Below, one piece after another: positions 15,833 to 24,475 of a stretch of 34,941 nt of DNA. The DNA lies in assembly GCA_964409235.1 (NCBI GenBank), contig CAYPCN010000015.1, positions 1 through 34,941 of the forward strand. Direction: 5' to 3'. The notes under the pieces were generated by a model. It worked only from the letters and a program-made list of their open reading frames with translations, was not told the DNA's origin and did no database searches. Both the position numbers and the translations under genes were made by a program. Each line of letters begins with the position of its first letter. Positions within the stretch are counted from its first letter, which is position 1. Source of the DNA: CAINFV01 sp964409235. Lineage in GTDB: Bacteria; Chlamydiota; Chlamydiia; Chlamydiales; FEN-1388.

Positions 15833-18340
15833 ATGAAGTATTTTGATATTCGTCAATGGAAGCTCTCTGGATGCACAGGGCCGGCGCCGCTCTTCATCGA
15901 CGACATCTCCATTGATTCGAGAACCATACGCACGCCCCGCACACTGTTCTTTGCGCTTCGAGGTCGAAAGGGCGACGGCCACAACTTTGTGGCCCATGCC
16001 GTACAATCGGGAGCGATGTTCGCCGTCGTAGAGGATGCCTGGAAGGCACCGCCAGGCATAGCAGAAGAGCAATTACTCCGAGTGCCATCCCCTCTTGCCG
16101 CCCTTCAAGACCTAGCCAGATGCTACCGATCCTCCTTCTCCGAGCTGCGCGTCATCGCCATCGCTGGAAGTTGCGGCAAGACCATGCTGAAAGATCTCAT
16201 GGGCCATCTCTGCCATGGCACGGCTGCTTATATAAGCCCAGAGAGCTTCAACAGCCAGCTCGGCGTCGCCTTAAGCCTTCTGCACATGCCTCACAATACA
16301 CGATTGGCATTCATTGAAATGGCTGCAACGCAGCCAGGAGAGATGGACAACCTGGTTCGCATGGCCCAGCCGCAGGTCGCCCTCGTAACGAATTTCTATC
16401 GAAAACGGCTGGGGCCACAGCAAGAAGCCGCCTCAGAGATCGTAGCACTGCTCAATGCCCTTCCTCCATCGGGATGCGCCATTATCGAACGCGATCAACG
16501 CGTAGATCTTTCGAATATTCGTTGTCCGATCATATTCTGGAATTCAGCATCGCCTGAACAGCCCATTGTACGAGCTGTCGGCATCGCTGGGGCCGACCAC
16601 CTCAAAGTACAATGTCAATTCCCATATGCCTCTGAAGCGGTCTGCAGCATCAAAGGAGGTCACTCCTATCTCATCGACCTGCTCTCATTAGCCTTAAAGG
16701 CTGCGTGGCATCTCCAGCTTCCTCCTCGTGCTATTCTCACCGCCCTTCAATCCTACCAACCGCAGATCATGCGAACTGAAATCTGGAAAAATAAAGAAGG
16801 AGTCTCCTTGATCAATGGCACCTACTGCCATACCCTTTTGTCGTTTGACGCATCTCTCGATGAGCTGACTGGCTACATTCAATCCACAACGCCATCAAAA
16901 ATGGGAAAAACTATTCTCGTTTTCGGGGGGCTGCGGAGTGGAGATGCCCACCCTGCTTCAGACAACCGCCTCATAGAGGCGATGGTCAGTCACCATATCG
17001 CCGAAGTGTATGCCTGGCCACAGGCTGTCGGAGAGGCCCTCAGCAGGGCGTCTGGAAACAGGATTCCTATCCACTCCTTCGACTCTTTTGAAGAGGCTGT
17101 TGCCTTAGCGCAAACGACCGCATTGCCCTCTGATACCATTCTCTTCAAGGGGCCGCACAAAATCCCCGTTGACGCGCTGATACAGCAATTAGACGGCAGC
17201 CTTCCGCATACTGTTGCTTGCATCAACCTGGCCGCTATACGTTCTAATATTGACCTCATTCGCTCAAAGCTCACAGCTTCCACCCGCATCATGGTGATGG
17301 TCAAGGCACTGGCCTATGGGACCGATGACATTCGCATTGCGCATTTTCTACAGACCTGTGGCATCGACATTCTTGGCGTTTCGTACGTCGACGAAGGTGT
17401 GTCGATGCGGAGGATGGGAGTCCGTCAGTCCATCTTTGCCATTCATGCCTCCGAGCAAGAGATGAAAAAAGCTGCCCAATGGAATATCGAAGTCAGTGTC
17501 AGCTCTCTTTCACAGGTCAAAGCGGCGATAGAAGCAGCGCACGAGCTTCGTAGTGTCCTCAACGTCCACCTCCACGTCGACACCGGCATGAAACGCCTTG
17601 GGTGCAGTCCGAGAGATGCACTGCCTATCGCACGAGCGATCGCAGCATCTCCGCATCTGCATTTTGAGGGTATTTTCACTCATTTCAGCGCCGCTGACGA
17701 CCCCCTCCAAGACGCGTTTACCAAGGAACAGGCGACCATCCTGTCTTCCACCATTGCCAGCCTTGAACGCGAGGGCATCGTGCCGACCTACCGCCATGCC
17801 TGCAACTCAGCGGCCACCCTCCGCTTTTCTTTTGACCAGTTTAACATGGTCAGGATAGGGCTTGCGACGTATGGCTTCCACACATCAGAGGCCAGCCTCT
17901 CTCTTCTCGACCTTCGACCAGCCTTATCGTTGTTTTCCCGCATCGTTGGCTTCAACGAATGCATAGCTGGCGAAACGGTTAGCTACGGCCGTTCGTACGT
18001 CGTCAACCAACCCACGGCACGGCTTGCGGTCCTGCCGATGGGGTATTACGATGGCATTCACAGATCGTACAGCGGGAAGGGATTCGTCCTCATACGAGGA
18101 AAAAAGGCCCCTATGGTCGGGAGAATCTGTATGGACTATATGATGGTCGATGTCACCGACATCCCCGAGGCTTCTGTTGGCGATCCCGTCCTCCTTTTTG
18201 GCGAGGATGAACTTGGCGCCTATCTGCCCGCTGAAACATTTGCGGCCTTCGGAGGATCCATCATCCATGAACTGATGTCATGTCTCGGCCCGCGAGTACA
18301 AAGGCTGTTCATCTACGATGAGTCGCTCGTCACCCGGTAA
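15833..18340 (+). CDS. murF-alr: MurF-alanine racemase fusion with a degenerate-looking MurF half
   Basis: 835 aa. Residues 1-455 resemble MurF (adds D-Ala-D-Ala to the UDP-MurNAc-tripeptide): DSR at 28-30, P-loop GSCGKT at 112-117 and ESFNSQLGV at 137-145. Residues from about 460 are a complete PLP alanine racemase: PLP lysine K491 in VMVKALAYG, catalytic Tyr718 in VSYGR, and GRICMDYMMVDV at 763-774. This fusion is common in Bacteroidetes. In the MurF half I do not find the Asn-Ile-Gly-x-x-His motif (NFYRKR stands at 187-192), the carbamylated lysine, the Asn of the DxYNAN motif (GTYCH at 329-333), or the KGSR/KGAR arginine (KGPHK at 439-443). Ligase activity is doubtful, but racemase should work. 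There is no strong binding site before the ATG; it may be read on from lptG. Confidence 0.92.
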   Translation: MKYFDIRQWKLSGCTGPAPLFIDDISIDSRTIRTPRTLFFALRGRKGDGHNFVAHAVQSGAMFAVVEDAWKAPPGIAEEQLLRVPSPLAALQDLARCYRSSFSELRVIAIAGSCGKTMLKDLMGHLCHGTAAYISPESFNSQLGVALSLLHMPHNTRLAFIEMAATQPGEMDNLVRMAQPQVALVTNFYRKRLGPQQEAASEIVALLNALPPSGCAIIERDQRVDLSNIRCPIIFWNSASPEQPIVRAVGIAGADHLKVQCQFPYASEAVCSIKGGHSYLIDLLSLALKAAWHLQLPPRAILTALQSYQPQIMRTEIWKNKEGVSLINGTYCHTLLSFDASLDELTGYIQSTTPSKMGKTILVFGGLRSGDAHPASDNRLIEAMVSHHIAEVYAWPQAVGEALSRASGNRIPIHSFDSFEEAVALAQTTALPSDTILFKGPHKIPVDALIQQLDGSLPHTVACINLAAIRSNIDLIRSKLTASTRIMVMVKALAYGTDDIRIAHFLQTCGIDILGVSYVDEGVSMRRMGVRQSIFAIHASEQEMKKAAQWNIEVSVSSLSQVKAAIEAAHELRSVLNVHLHVDTGMKRLGCSPRDALPIARAIAASPHLHFEGIFTHFSAADDPLQDAFTKEQATILSSTIASLEREGIVPTYRHACNSAATLRFSFDQFNMVRIGLATYGFHTSEASLSLLDLRPALSLFSRIVGFNECIAGETVSYGRSYVVNQPTARLAVLPMGYYDGIHRSYSGKGFVLIRGKKAPMVGRICMDYMMVDVTDIPEASVGDPVLLFGEDELGAYLPAETFAAFGGSIIHELMSCLGPRVQRLFIYDESLVTR

Positions 18341-18384
18341 GGATGGCGTGAAGCGCGGGTTGGAACTACGAGAGTAAAGATCGG

Positions 18385-18413
18385 TTGCTTCGTTTTGGCG
18401 CAGAGCTTATATT
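18385..18413 (+). promoter_or_regulatory. Possible promoter of the GNAT gene
   Basis: TTGCTT (18385-18390) and TATATT (18408-18413) are 17 bases apart, in the 200-base gap after murF-alr. An 11-base palindrome, ATACGACGTAT, lies at 18453-18463 in the leader. The -35 is poor. Confidence 0.35.
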
Positions 18414-18540
18414 TTTTGTATGCCAGTACCCCAGGTATACGTTTGCTACAAGATACGACGTATTCCGTCACCACTTTGTACCGCTCGCCGATCTCGAGGG
18501 AGTTCTGAACGACTGCTTCACCACGACCTTGAGGTGCATA

Positions 18541-18987
18541 ATGGCAACCATCGTTAGGGAACACAGCATGTCTGGATTTTCTATCACACAAGCCCCAGTT
18601 ACCGCAGAGTTGACAAATCGGATTGATGAAGGATTTCGACAGCATAGCATCGAAGTTATGGGGTGCGACGCCCCCATTACCCGCGTTGCCTTCATCGCCC
18701 ACGATGGCGATACTTTTGCAGGAGCGGTCACCGCCCATGTGCTCTGGGGGACGCTTCACATTCGTCATATGTTTATCGAAGCGCCCTATCGACGGCAAGG
18801 TCTTGGAAAAATGTTAATGAGCCAAGCGATAGAGTATGGAAAAGCCCATGGATGTGCCGTCGCCTATGTCGACACTCTCAGCTTTCAGGCTATCGGCTTC
18901 TATCAACGACTTGGATTTGTCCACGAATTCACACGAACAGGGTTTTCGAAGAACAGCGTGATGTATTACCTTAAGAAAGAGCTCTGA
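18541..18987 (+). CDS. GNAT-family N-acetyltransferase
   Basis: 148 aa. A single GNAT domain: acetyl-CoA pyrophosphate loop RRQGLGK at 84-90, preceded by the strand HIRHMFIEAPY and followed by the helix to about 100, then the C-terminal FYQRLGFVHEF (120-130). This group usually has about 140 residues with an N-terminus like the one here. The substrate cannot be told from the sequence. The start at 18541 has GAGGTG just upstream; the ATG at 18568 (139 aa, with AGGG upstream) is an alternative. The open frame extends further up to 18385, but that part lacks family sequence. It is followed 44 bases later by tRNA-Ala. Confidence 0.85.
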   Translation: MATIVREHSMSGFSITQAPVTAELTNRIDEGFRQHSIEVMGCDAPITRVAFIAHDGDTFAGAVTAHVLWGTLHIRHMFIEAPYRRQGLGKMLMSQAIEYGKAHGCAVAYVDTLSFQAIGFYQRLGFVHEFTRTGFSKNSVMYYLKKEL

Positions 18988-19031
18988 ACGTGTACAAAAA
19001 AGGCCGGAGAACGTACTCTATATTCAGCGTA

Positions 19032-19104
19032 GGGGCCGTAGTTTAGTTGGTAGAACGCAACATTCGCATTGTTGAGGTCAGGGGTTCGACTCCCCTCGGC
19101 TCCA
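19032..19104 (+). tRNA. tRNA-Ala (anticodon CGC)
   Basis: A 73-base cloverleaf. The acceptor stem GGGGCCG/CGGCTCC contains the G3-U70 pair that identifies tRNA-Ala. The anticodon stem CAACA/TGTTG closes the loop TTCGCAT, giving anticodon CGC at 19064-19066, which reads GCG. The T arm is AGGGG-TTCGACT-CCCCT. The discriminator is A, and the CCA end is not encoded. Confidence 0.95.
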
Positions 19105-19123
19105 TCTTCTTTTTGATAACAAA

Positions 19124-19224
19124 GCCATGTGCGATGTGAGTTGTAGAGGAGAAGAGGGAGATTTTTGGGGAGATTCGGTCAAAAAGATCCTACTCCATCC
19201 TCCAAAGGGCGCATCGCACATGGC
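19124..19224. repeat. Structured hairpin repeat, copy 2
   Basis: A 101-base element, the shortest copy. The outer arms GCCATGTGCGATGTG (19124-19138) and CGCATCGCACATGGC (19210-19224) pair over 15 bp with one mismatch. Inside, GAGATTTTTG faces CAAAAAGATC, giving five A-T pairs next to a GA/GA tandem mismatch. The apical loop is short (about GGGAGATTCGGT). The right arm GATTCGGTCAAAAAGATCCT and ATCCTCCAAAG match copy 1 closely, while the outer arms differ but still pair. It starts 20 bases after the tRNA and lies upstream of the V-ATPase operon. Confidence 0.75.
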
Positions 19225-19262
19225 TCTAACAGTATTATTTTTATTTTCTTAAAGCATTATTC

Positions 19263-19291
19263 TTGTAAAAAAGCGATCGAAGTACGATTAT
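19263..19291 (+). promoter_or_regulatory. Possible promoter of the V-ATPase operon
   Basis: TTGTAA (19263-19268) and GATTAT (19286-19291), 17 bases apart, lie in an AT-rich stretch between repeat copy 2 and atpE. Both boxes are imperfect. The leader would be about 55-60 bases. Confidence 0.3.
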
Positions 19292-19354
19292 TCTATATAG
19301 AACTTATCTTTTAGATCCTTCGTGTATCCAACCTCCATTACCCAGGTGATTTTA

Positions 19355-19981
19355 ATGGAAAAACGAGGAACGGGTGACGAACGTCTGGCAGCGATTTGCC
19401 AAATGATTCGCAATGAAACGCTTGATCCAGCCAAAGAAGAAGCCCAAGAGATCAAACATGCCGCGGAGCGCGACGCAGCTCGCATCCGAGCTGAGGCCAA
19501 GCACCATGCCGAACGCATGCTCCATGATGCCAGAACTCTCCTGAGAGAAGAACGGGCAGCCTTTGACGCCTCTCTCGAACAGGCAACTCGACAAACTCTC
19601 AACCTCCTCAAAGAGAAGATCGAGCAGGGGCTGTTCAACCCAGCTCTTGATCATTTCCTCGCTTCTGAGCTCCACGACGAGAAAAAGACGGCAACATTGC
19701 TCGACCTCATCATCGCTCAGATTCAAGCAGAAGGCCTCGATGGAGACCTCGCCGTCTGGCTAGGAAAGCACCTGTCAAAAGAAGAGGTATTGCATTCCCT
19801 TGGTCAAGAGGCCATAAAGAAGCTATCAACAGAAGCGATCTCTACTGGCACGCATGACGTTGGAGTGATCATCAAAATCGTCGACCGGCATCTCTCCATT
19901 GAAATCACCCCAGAAAGCCTTAAAGAAATGGTCGCCACCTTCTTGCGGTCAGATTTTCGTGCGTTGTTGTTCAAAGAGTAG
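19355..19981 (+). CDS. atpE: V-type ATP synthase subunit E
   Basis: 208 aa from the ATG at 19355, with CAGGTGA six bases upstream; an in-frame GTG at 19322 has no such site. Subunit E is part of the peripheral stalk that holds the catalytic head. Residues about 15-95 form a long Ala/Glu/Arg-rich helix (AAERDAARIRAEAKHHAER), as expected of the stalk coiled coil, followed by a compact C-terminal domain. The length agrees with chlamydial AtpE. It is the first gene of a tight seven-gene operon. Subunit E is hard to assign from sequence alone, but operon position makes it clear. Confidence 0.9.
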   Translation: MEKRGTGDERLAAICQMIRNETLDPAKEEAQEIKHAAERDAARIRAEAKHHAERMLHDARTLLREERAAFDASLEQATRQTLNLLKEKIEQGLFNPALDHFLASELHDEKKTATLLDLIIAQIQAEGLDGDLAVWLGKHLSKEEVLHSLGQEAIKKLSTEAISTGTHDVGVIIKIVDRHLSIEITPESLKEMVATFLRSDFRALLFKE

Positions 19982-19985
19982 AGCC

Positions 19986-20735
19986 ATGGGTAGTCGATAT
20001 TTTCTCATCCCATTTCTGCCGCCCTTGTCAATCGAAGCCCTGCCAGAAATGTCTCTAGGTGAGGTGGAGTTCTTCCTCCAACAAAATCTCTCCACCCATG
20101 AAATGGCAACGGTCCACCAGCTGTATGCGATCTATGATCTTGAAAATATCCGTTCCTTCTTCTTAGATCTTCCCATGGCCGCCATTGGCAGCATCCCTTC
20201 TGAAGACCTGCGTGAGATGTTGGAAAACGATGAATGCCCTCTTCCCATGCTCGCTCCCTTCTTTGCCCGGCATCCTTCGCTTGAAGAGCGCAAACGCCAC
20301 GCCCACGAACTCGTGCAACAGTTTTTCACTGCACTTCCGCCGTTTCTTCCTGCCTTCGTCAGGCAGTATTTTTGGGTTGAACACACAAGCCGGCAGCTCA
20401 TGGCCTACTTGCGCGCCAAAGCCCTTGGCAAGACCTATGATATCAACGGTGAGGAACTGGGCTTCGACCCCTCCAATGCTCAACACTGGCCAGCCCTCTT
20501 CACGCCTCTCCTCTCCCTCTGGCAACCGCACCATCGCTCTCCACTCACCATCGAGCATGGCTATGCCAAATGGAAGTTTGACACCATCGGTGCCCTGTGT
20601 GCCGACAGTCCCCCTCTCTCCCTCAATATACTCCTCGCCTATCTCCTCCAGCTACGGCTCGTAGAAAGTCGGCGAGCACTTAAAAGTCCGGTCCATCAGA
20701 ACATTGTAGAACGCATTTCAAAGGCTGTGCAATGA
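19986..20735 (+). CDS. V-ATPase operon protein, DUF2764 (subunit C-like)
   Basis: 249 aa from the ATG at 19986, four bases after the atpE stop; its last four bases overlap the start of atpA (ATGA). The N-terminus GSRYFLIPFLPPLSI matches the beginning of the DUF2764 family found between atpE and atpA in Chlamydiae, Bacteroidetes and spirochaetes (CT309 in C. trachomatis, from memory). It is helical and soluble. Its place in the operon is where other V-type operons encode subunit C, the socket joining the central shaft to the rotor ring, so it probably serves that role. Equivalence to subunit C is inference. Confidence 0.85.
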   Translation: MGSRYFLIPFLPPLSIEALPEMSLGEVEFFLQQNLSTHEMATVHQLYAIYDLENIRSFFLDLPMAAIGSIPSEDLREMLENDECPLPMLAPFFARHPSLEERKRHAHELVQQFFTALPPFLPAFVRQYFWVEHTSRQLMAYLRAKALGKTYDINGEELGFDPSNAQHWPALFTPLLSLWQPHHRSPLTIEHGYAKWKFDTIGALCADSPPLSLNILLAYLLQLRLVESRRALKSPVHQNIVERISKAVQ

Positions 20736-22510
20736 CAACTCCCACGGCGCAAGAAACACCCCGTCCCATCCTCGCAAAGGGCTATGTGAAACAAGCCTTC
20801 GGGAACCTTCTCCACGTCGTCTTCGACACAAATATCCGCCAGGGAGAAGTCGCCTACGTCATTCTACCGAAGGTGCGACTGAAAGCAGAGGTTCTCGAAA
20901 TCTCGGGAAATGAAGCCAAGCTTCAAGTCTTTGAAGACACCCGAGAGGTGAGCGTGAACACCCCTGTGGAATTTACTGGCAACCTCCTCGAAGCCGAATT
21001 AGGGCCCGGATTGCTCGGCACCATTTTTGACGGCCTCCAAAACCCCCTCGAAGAAATCTCGAATACCTCTGGGTATTTCCTCCCCAAAGGATTTCAAGGC
21101 ACCCCCCTGAACCGAGAAAAAACCTGGGAATTCCTGCCAAGCATCAAAATCGGCGAAAGCGTCAAACGGGGAAGCTCTCTTGGCATAGTCATGGAGCATC
21201 GGTTCCAGCACCTTATCATGGTTCCCTTCACGTGCTTTGGTACCTACACCATCACATGGGTTGCTCCTAAAGGACAGTACACTGTTGACGCTGTCATCGC
21301 TCGCGCTGTCGACGAACGGCAAGTAGAACGCTCCTTCACCATGATGCAACGATGGCCGATCAAAAATCAGCTTATCGAAGGAATGAAAGTACGCCCCACC
21401 AAGATGCTGGATACAGGCTGCCGTCTCATCGACACTCAATTTCCCATCTTGAAAGGCGGCACCTTCTGTACTCCTGGGCCCTTTGGCGCCGGAAAAACCG
21501 TTCTCCAACACCACTTTGCGAAGTATTCTTCCGTGGACATCGTCATCGTCGTTGCCTGCGGAGAGCGCGCCGGGGAAATCGTCGAAATCGTCCGCGAGTT
21601 CCCCCATCTCGTCGACCCCCATACGGGAGAGTCGTTGATGAAGCGGACCGTCATCATCTGCAACACATCCTCTATGCCCGTCGCCGCACGAGAAGCATCC
21701 GTCTACATGGGTGTCACCATGGCAGAATACTACCGGCAGATGGGACTCCAAGTCCTCGTCTTAGCAGACTCTACATCGCGATGGGCACAAGCTATGCGCG
21801 AGATGTCCGGCCGTCTTGAAGAAATTCCCGGTGAAGAAGCATTCCCCGCCTATCTTGCTTCTCGTATCGCCTCGTTCTATGAACGCTCTGGCGTCGTCGT
21901 GACCGAAGGAGGTCGTTCTGGCTCTGTCTCCATCGGTGGCGCTGTATCTCCAGCAGGAGGCAACTTCGAAGAGCCTGTCACCCAAGCAACGTTATCCGTC
22001 GTCGGCGCCTTCCTCGGCTTATCACGAGAGAGATCCGACTCGCGACGCTACCCGGCCATTGATCCTCTCATCTCCTGGTCGAAATATACAACCCAAGTGG
22101 CTCATGAACTGGCGAACAGAATGCCAGACTGGGGGCGCATCGTAGAAAAAGCGGCCTCTATCCTCAGAGAGGCTGACGACATTAAAAAACGCATGGAAGT
22201 GGTTGGAGAAGAGGGTATCTCGCTCGAAGATATGGTCACCTACCTCAAAGGGGAACTGTACGACTTCTGCTACCTCCAACAGAATTCCTTTGATAAAGAA
22301 GATGCGTACTGCCCTCTTGAGCGGCAAATGGCATCACTGTCACTGATGGGCCGCATCCTTGACATACACTTTCACTTTGCCTCATACGATGAAGCACGAG
22401 CGTTTTTCCTCGCTCTGCAACATCGTCTGAAAAACCTCAACTACCTCCCTCTTGGCGTCGCAACGTACGTGCATGCCATTGCCGAGATCGAAGGGCTGTT
22501 GAACGTGTAA
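20732..22510 (+). CDS. atpA: V-type ATP synthase catalytic subunit A
   Basis: 592 aa. The catalytic subunit: Walker A GPFGAGKT at 249-256, CGERAGEIVEIVREFP shortly after (catalytic Glu in the GER motif), and LADSTSRWAQAMREMSGRL with the Walker B region. The non-homologous insert of V-type A subunits lies at about 115-190. The length is as expected for chlamydial and other bacterial V-type enzymes. It overlaps the preceding gene by four bases, and atpB follows after 16 bases. Nothing is missing. Confidence 0.98.
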   Translation: MTTPTAQETPRPILAKGYVKQAFGNLLHVVFDTNIRQGEVAYVILPKVRLKAEVLEISGNEAKLQVFEDTREVSVNTPVEFTGNLLEAELGPGLLGTIFDGLQNPLEEISNTSGYFLPKGFQGTPLNREKTWEFLPSIKIGESVKRGSSLGIVMEHRFQHLIMVPFTCFGTYTITWVAPKGQYTVDAVIARAVDERQVERSFTMMQRWPIKNQLIEGMKVRPTKMLDTGCRLIDTQFPILKGGTFCTPGPFGAGKTVLQHHFAKYSSVDIVIVVACGERAGEIVEIVREFPHLVDPHTGESLMKRTVIICNTSSMPVAAREASVYMGVTMAEYYRQMGLQVLVLADSTSRWAQAMREMSGRLEEIPGEEAFPAYLASRIASFYERSGVVVTEGGRSGSVSIGGAVSPAGGNFEEPVTQATLSVVGAFLGLSRERSDSRRYPAIDPLISWSKYTTQVAHELANRMPDWGRIVEKAASILREADDIKKRMEVVGEEGISLEDMVTYLKGELYDFCYLQQNSFDKEDAYCPLERQMASLSLMGRILDIHFHFASYDEARAFFLALQHRLKNLNYLPLGVATYVHAIAEIEGLLNV

Positions 22511-22526
22511 CGATGGATTTTTTGCT

Positions 22527-23843
22527 ATGAGAACTATTCACGAAAAGATAGATGAGATACGCGGAAACCTCGTCACCGTATCAGACAGCAAAGCAGGTCT
22601 CGGAGAGCTCGCCCGCATCGAAATGGCAGACGGCCGAAGGGCATATGCTTCTGTCATCCGCCTCGACGGCCCAAAGGCGATTCTCCAAGTCTTTACCAAC
22701 CCCCGGGGCATTTCGACCGGAGACAAGGTAATTTTCCTGCGCCGACAGATGCAAGTGACGTATAGCAATAACCTCTTAGGGCGCCGCCTGAACGGCTCCG
22801 GAGAGCCTATCGACGGCGGGGCAGAAGTCCTCGGCACAGCCATCGAAATCGGAGGACCGTCCTTTAATCCCGTTCGGCGTATCGTGCCGACGGAAATGGT
22901 ACGCACAAACATCCCTATGATTGACGTGTTCAACTGCCTCGTCAAATCCCAAAAAATTCCCATCTTTTCTGTTGCCGGCGAACCATATAACGCCCTGCTC
23001 ATGAGAATAGCCAACCAAGCCGCTGCCGACGTCGTCATCATTGGAGGCATGGGCTTGACTTTCTCAGAATACCAAGCTTTCGTCGAAAACGCTGAGTCGT
23101 CCGGATCGCAAAACAAAACGGTCATGTTCATCCATCAGGCCACAGACCCGACAGTTGAATGCGTCCTTGTCCCAGATATGGCGCTTGCCTCAGCAGAGCA
23201 ATTTGCCCTCGAACACAAGAATGTCGTCGTTCTCCTCACTGATATGACAGCGTTCGCCGATGCTCTTCGCGAAATAGCGATTACCATGGACCAGGTGCCA
23301 TCCAATAGAGGATACCCGGGATCTCTCTATTCCGACCTTGCCGCCAGATATGAAAAAGCCGTGGCCATCGAAGGCAGTGGCTCTATCACCGTTGTCGCCG
23401 TTACAACTATGCCGGGCGATGACGTTACGCACCCCATCCCTGATAACACGGGCTATATCACCGAAGGCCAGTTCTATCTCCATGGAGGGAAGATCGACCC
23501 TTTTGGCTCTCTCTCCCGCCTTAAACAGCTTGTTATCGGCAAGGTCACCCGCGAAGATCACGCCGAACTTGCCAATGCCATGATACGGCTCTACGCCGAA
23601 TCCAAGAAGGCTCGGGAACGCTATGCCATGGGCTTCCGCCTGTCTCGATGGGATGAAAAGCTCCTTCACTTTGCCAAGCTCTTTGAAAAAGAGCTTATGG
23701 ACCTCAGCGTCAACCGCTCTCTTGAGCAAGCTCTGGACATCGGCTGGAAGATTCTCGGCATCTGTTTTTCAAGAGAAGAAGTCGGCATCAAGCAGGCAAT
23801 CTTAGATAAATTCTGGGATGCCCACGAGATAAGGAGTGCCTAG
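22527..23843 (+). CDS. atpB: V-type ATP synthase subunit B
   Basis: 438 aa, the non-catalytic partner that alternates with A in the head. As expected it lacks a true Walker A: the position reads VAGEPYNALLMRIANQ. It keeps SLYSDLAARYEKA with the arginine that reaches into the catalytic site of A, and TMPGDDVTHPIPDNTGYITEGQ, a stretch typical of the family. The start MRTIHEKIDEIRGNLV matches chlamydial AtpB as I recall it. The binding site is weak; translation probably carries over from atpA, 16 bases away. The stop is two bases from the atpD start. Confidence 0.97.
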   Translation: MRTIHEKIDEIRGNLVTVSDSKAGLGELARIEMADGRRAYASVIRLDGPKAILQVFTNPRGISTGDKVIFLRRQMQVTYSNNLLGRRLNGSGEPIDGGAEVLGTAIEIGGPSFNPVRRIVPTEMVRTNIPMIDVFNCLVKSQKIPIFSVAGEPYNALLMRIANQAAADVVIIGGMGLTFSEYQAFVENAESSGSQNKTVMFIHQATDPTVECVLVPDMALASAEQFALEHKNVVVLLTDMTAFADALREIAITMDQVPSNRGYPGSLYSDLAARYEKAVAIEGSGSITVVAVTTMPGDDVTHPIPDNTGYITEGQFYLHGGKIDPFGSLSRLKQLVIGKVTREDHAELANAMIRLYAESKKARERYAMGFRLSRWDEKLLHFAKLFEKELMDLSVNRSLEQALDIGWKILGICFSREEVGIKQAILDKFWDAHEIRSA

Positions 23844-23845
23844 CC

Positions 23846-24475
23846 ATGGCTGAGCTGAAGTTCACAAAACAGGAGCTTCGTCAGCAGCAGATGCGCCTTT
23901 CTCAGCTGCAAAGGTACCTGCCAACCCTTCAGCTTCGCAAAGCGCTTCTCCAAGCAGAAGTGATCGCTGCACGTTCGCAAAGCGACCTTTTGCGCGCATC
24001 CTGCCAGCAACAGTGGGAGAAGCTCTCTCGCTCCGCTCCACTGATGACCCTAGACCCCTCTGTCTCGCTGGCGAATGCGGCAAAAGTCGCCGCTGTCACG
24101 AAGAGCACAGAAAACATTGCCGGCGTTGAACTGCCAACAATCACGGACGTTTCCTTCCTTCCCTTCGACTACGACCTCTACGGCACGCCACCATGGCTCG
24201 ACAGCCTCATTGAAGAAGTGCGCGCGTTCAAAGCCCTCGACATCAAGGCGGCCACCGCCGAAGAGCGCATTTCGATTCTCACACGCGAACTGAAGCAGGT
24301 GTATATCCGCGTCAACCTCTTTGAAAAAGTCTTAATCCCCCGCTGTACGCGCAATATCAAGGCGATCAAGATCTTCCTGGGAGATCTCCAGCTAGCCGCG
24401 GTCTCACAAGCCAAAATCGCCAAAACAAAAATCGTCGCTAGAAGAACGAGAGAGGAAGTGGACGATGAAAGTTGA
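23846..24475 (+). CDS. atpD: V-type ATP synthase subunit D
   Basis: 209 aa, the central rotor shaft. It has two long helices, at about 5-75 and 130-205, rich in Gln, Leu, Arg and Lys as in the family, with the connecting segment around GVELPTITDVSF. The N-terminus TKQELRQQQMRLSQLQRYLPTLQ corresponds to the conserved start of subunit D. AAGGAG lies nine bases before the ATG. It overlaps atpI by 11 bases. Confidence 0.95.
   Translation: MAELKFTKQELRQQQMRLSQLQRYLPTLQLRKALLQAEVIAARSQSDLLRASCQQQWEKLSRSAPLMTLDPSVSLANAAKVAAVTKSTENIAGVELPTITDVSFLPFDYDLYGTPPWLDSLIEEVRAFKALDIKAATAEERISILTRELKQVYIRVNLFEKVLIPRCTRNIKAIKIFLGDLQLAAVSQAKIAKTKIVARRTREEVDDES

Noticed and set aside
18453..18463. Palindrome ATACGACGTAT as an operator
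   Set aside because: It is a single short palindrome with no second site and no regulator gene nearby; chance is as likely.
19124..19224. The hairpin repeats as classical MITEs with target duplications
   Set aside because: I found no convincing direct repeats flanking copy 2 or copy 1; at copy 3 only AAT could be claimed, which is too short. The idea remains open but unsupported.
20999..21751. A 250-codon open frame opposite atpA
   Set aside because: It is antisense to a fully conserved gene and shows no protein family features.
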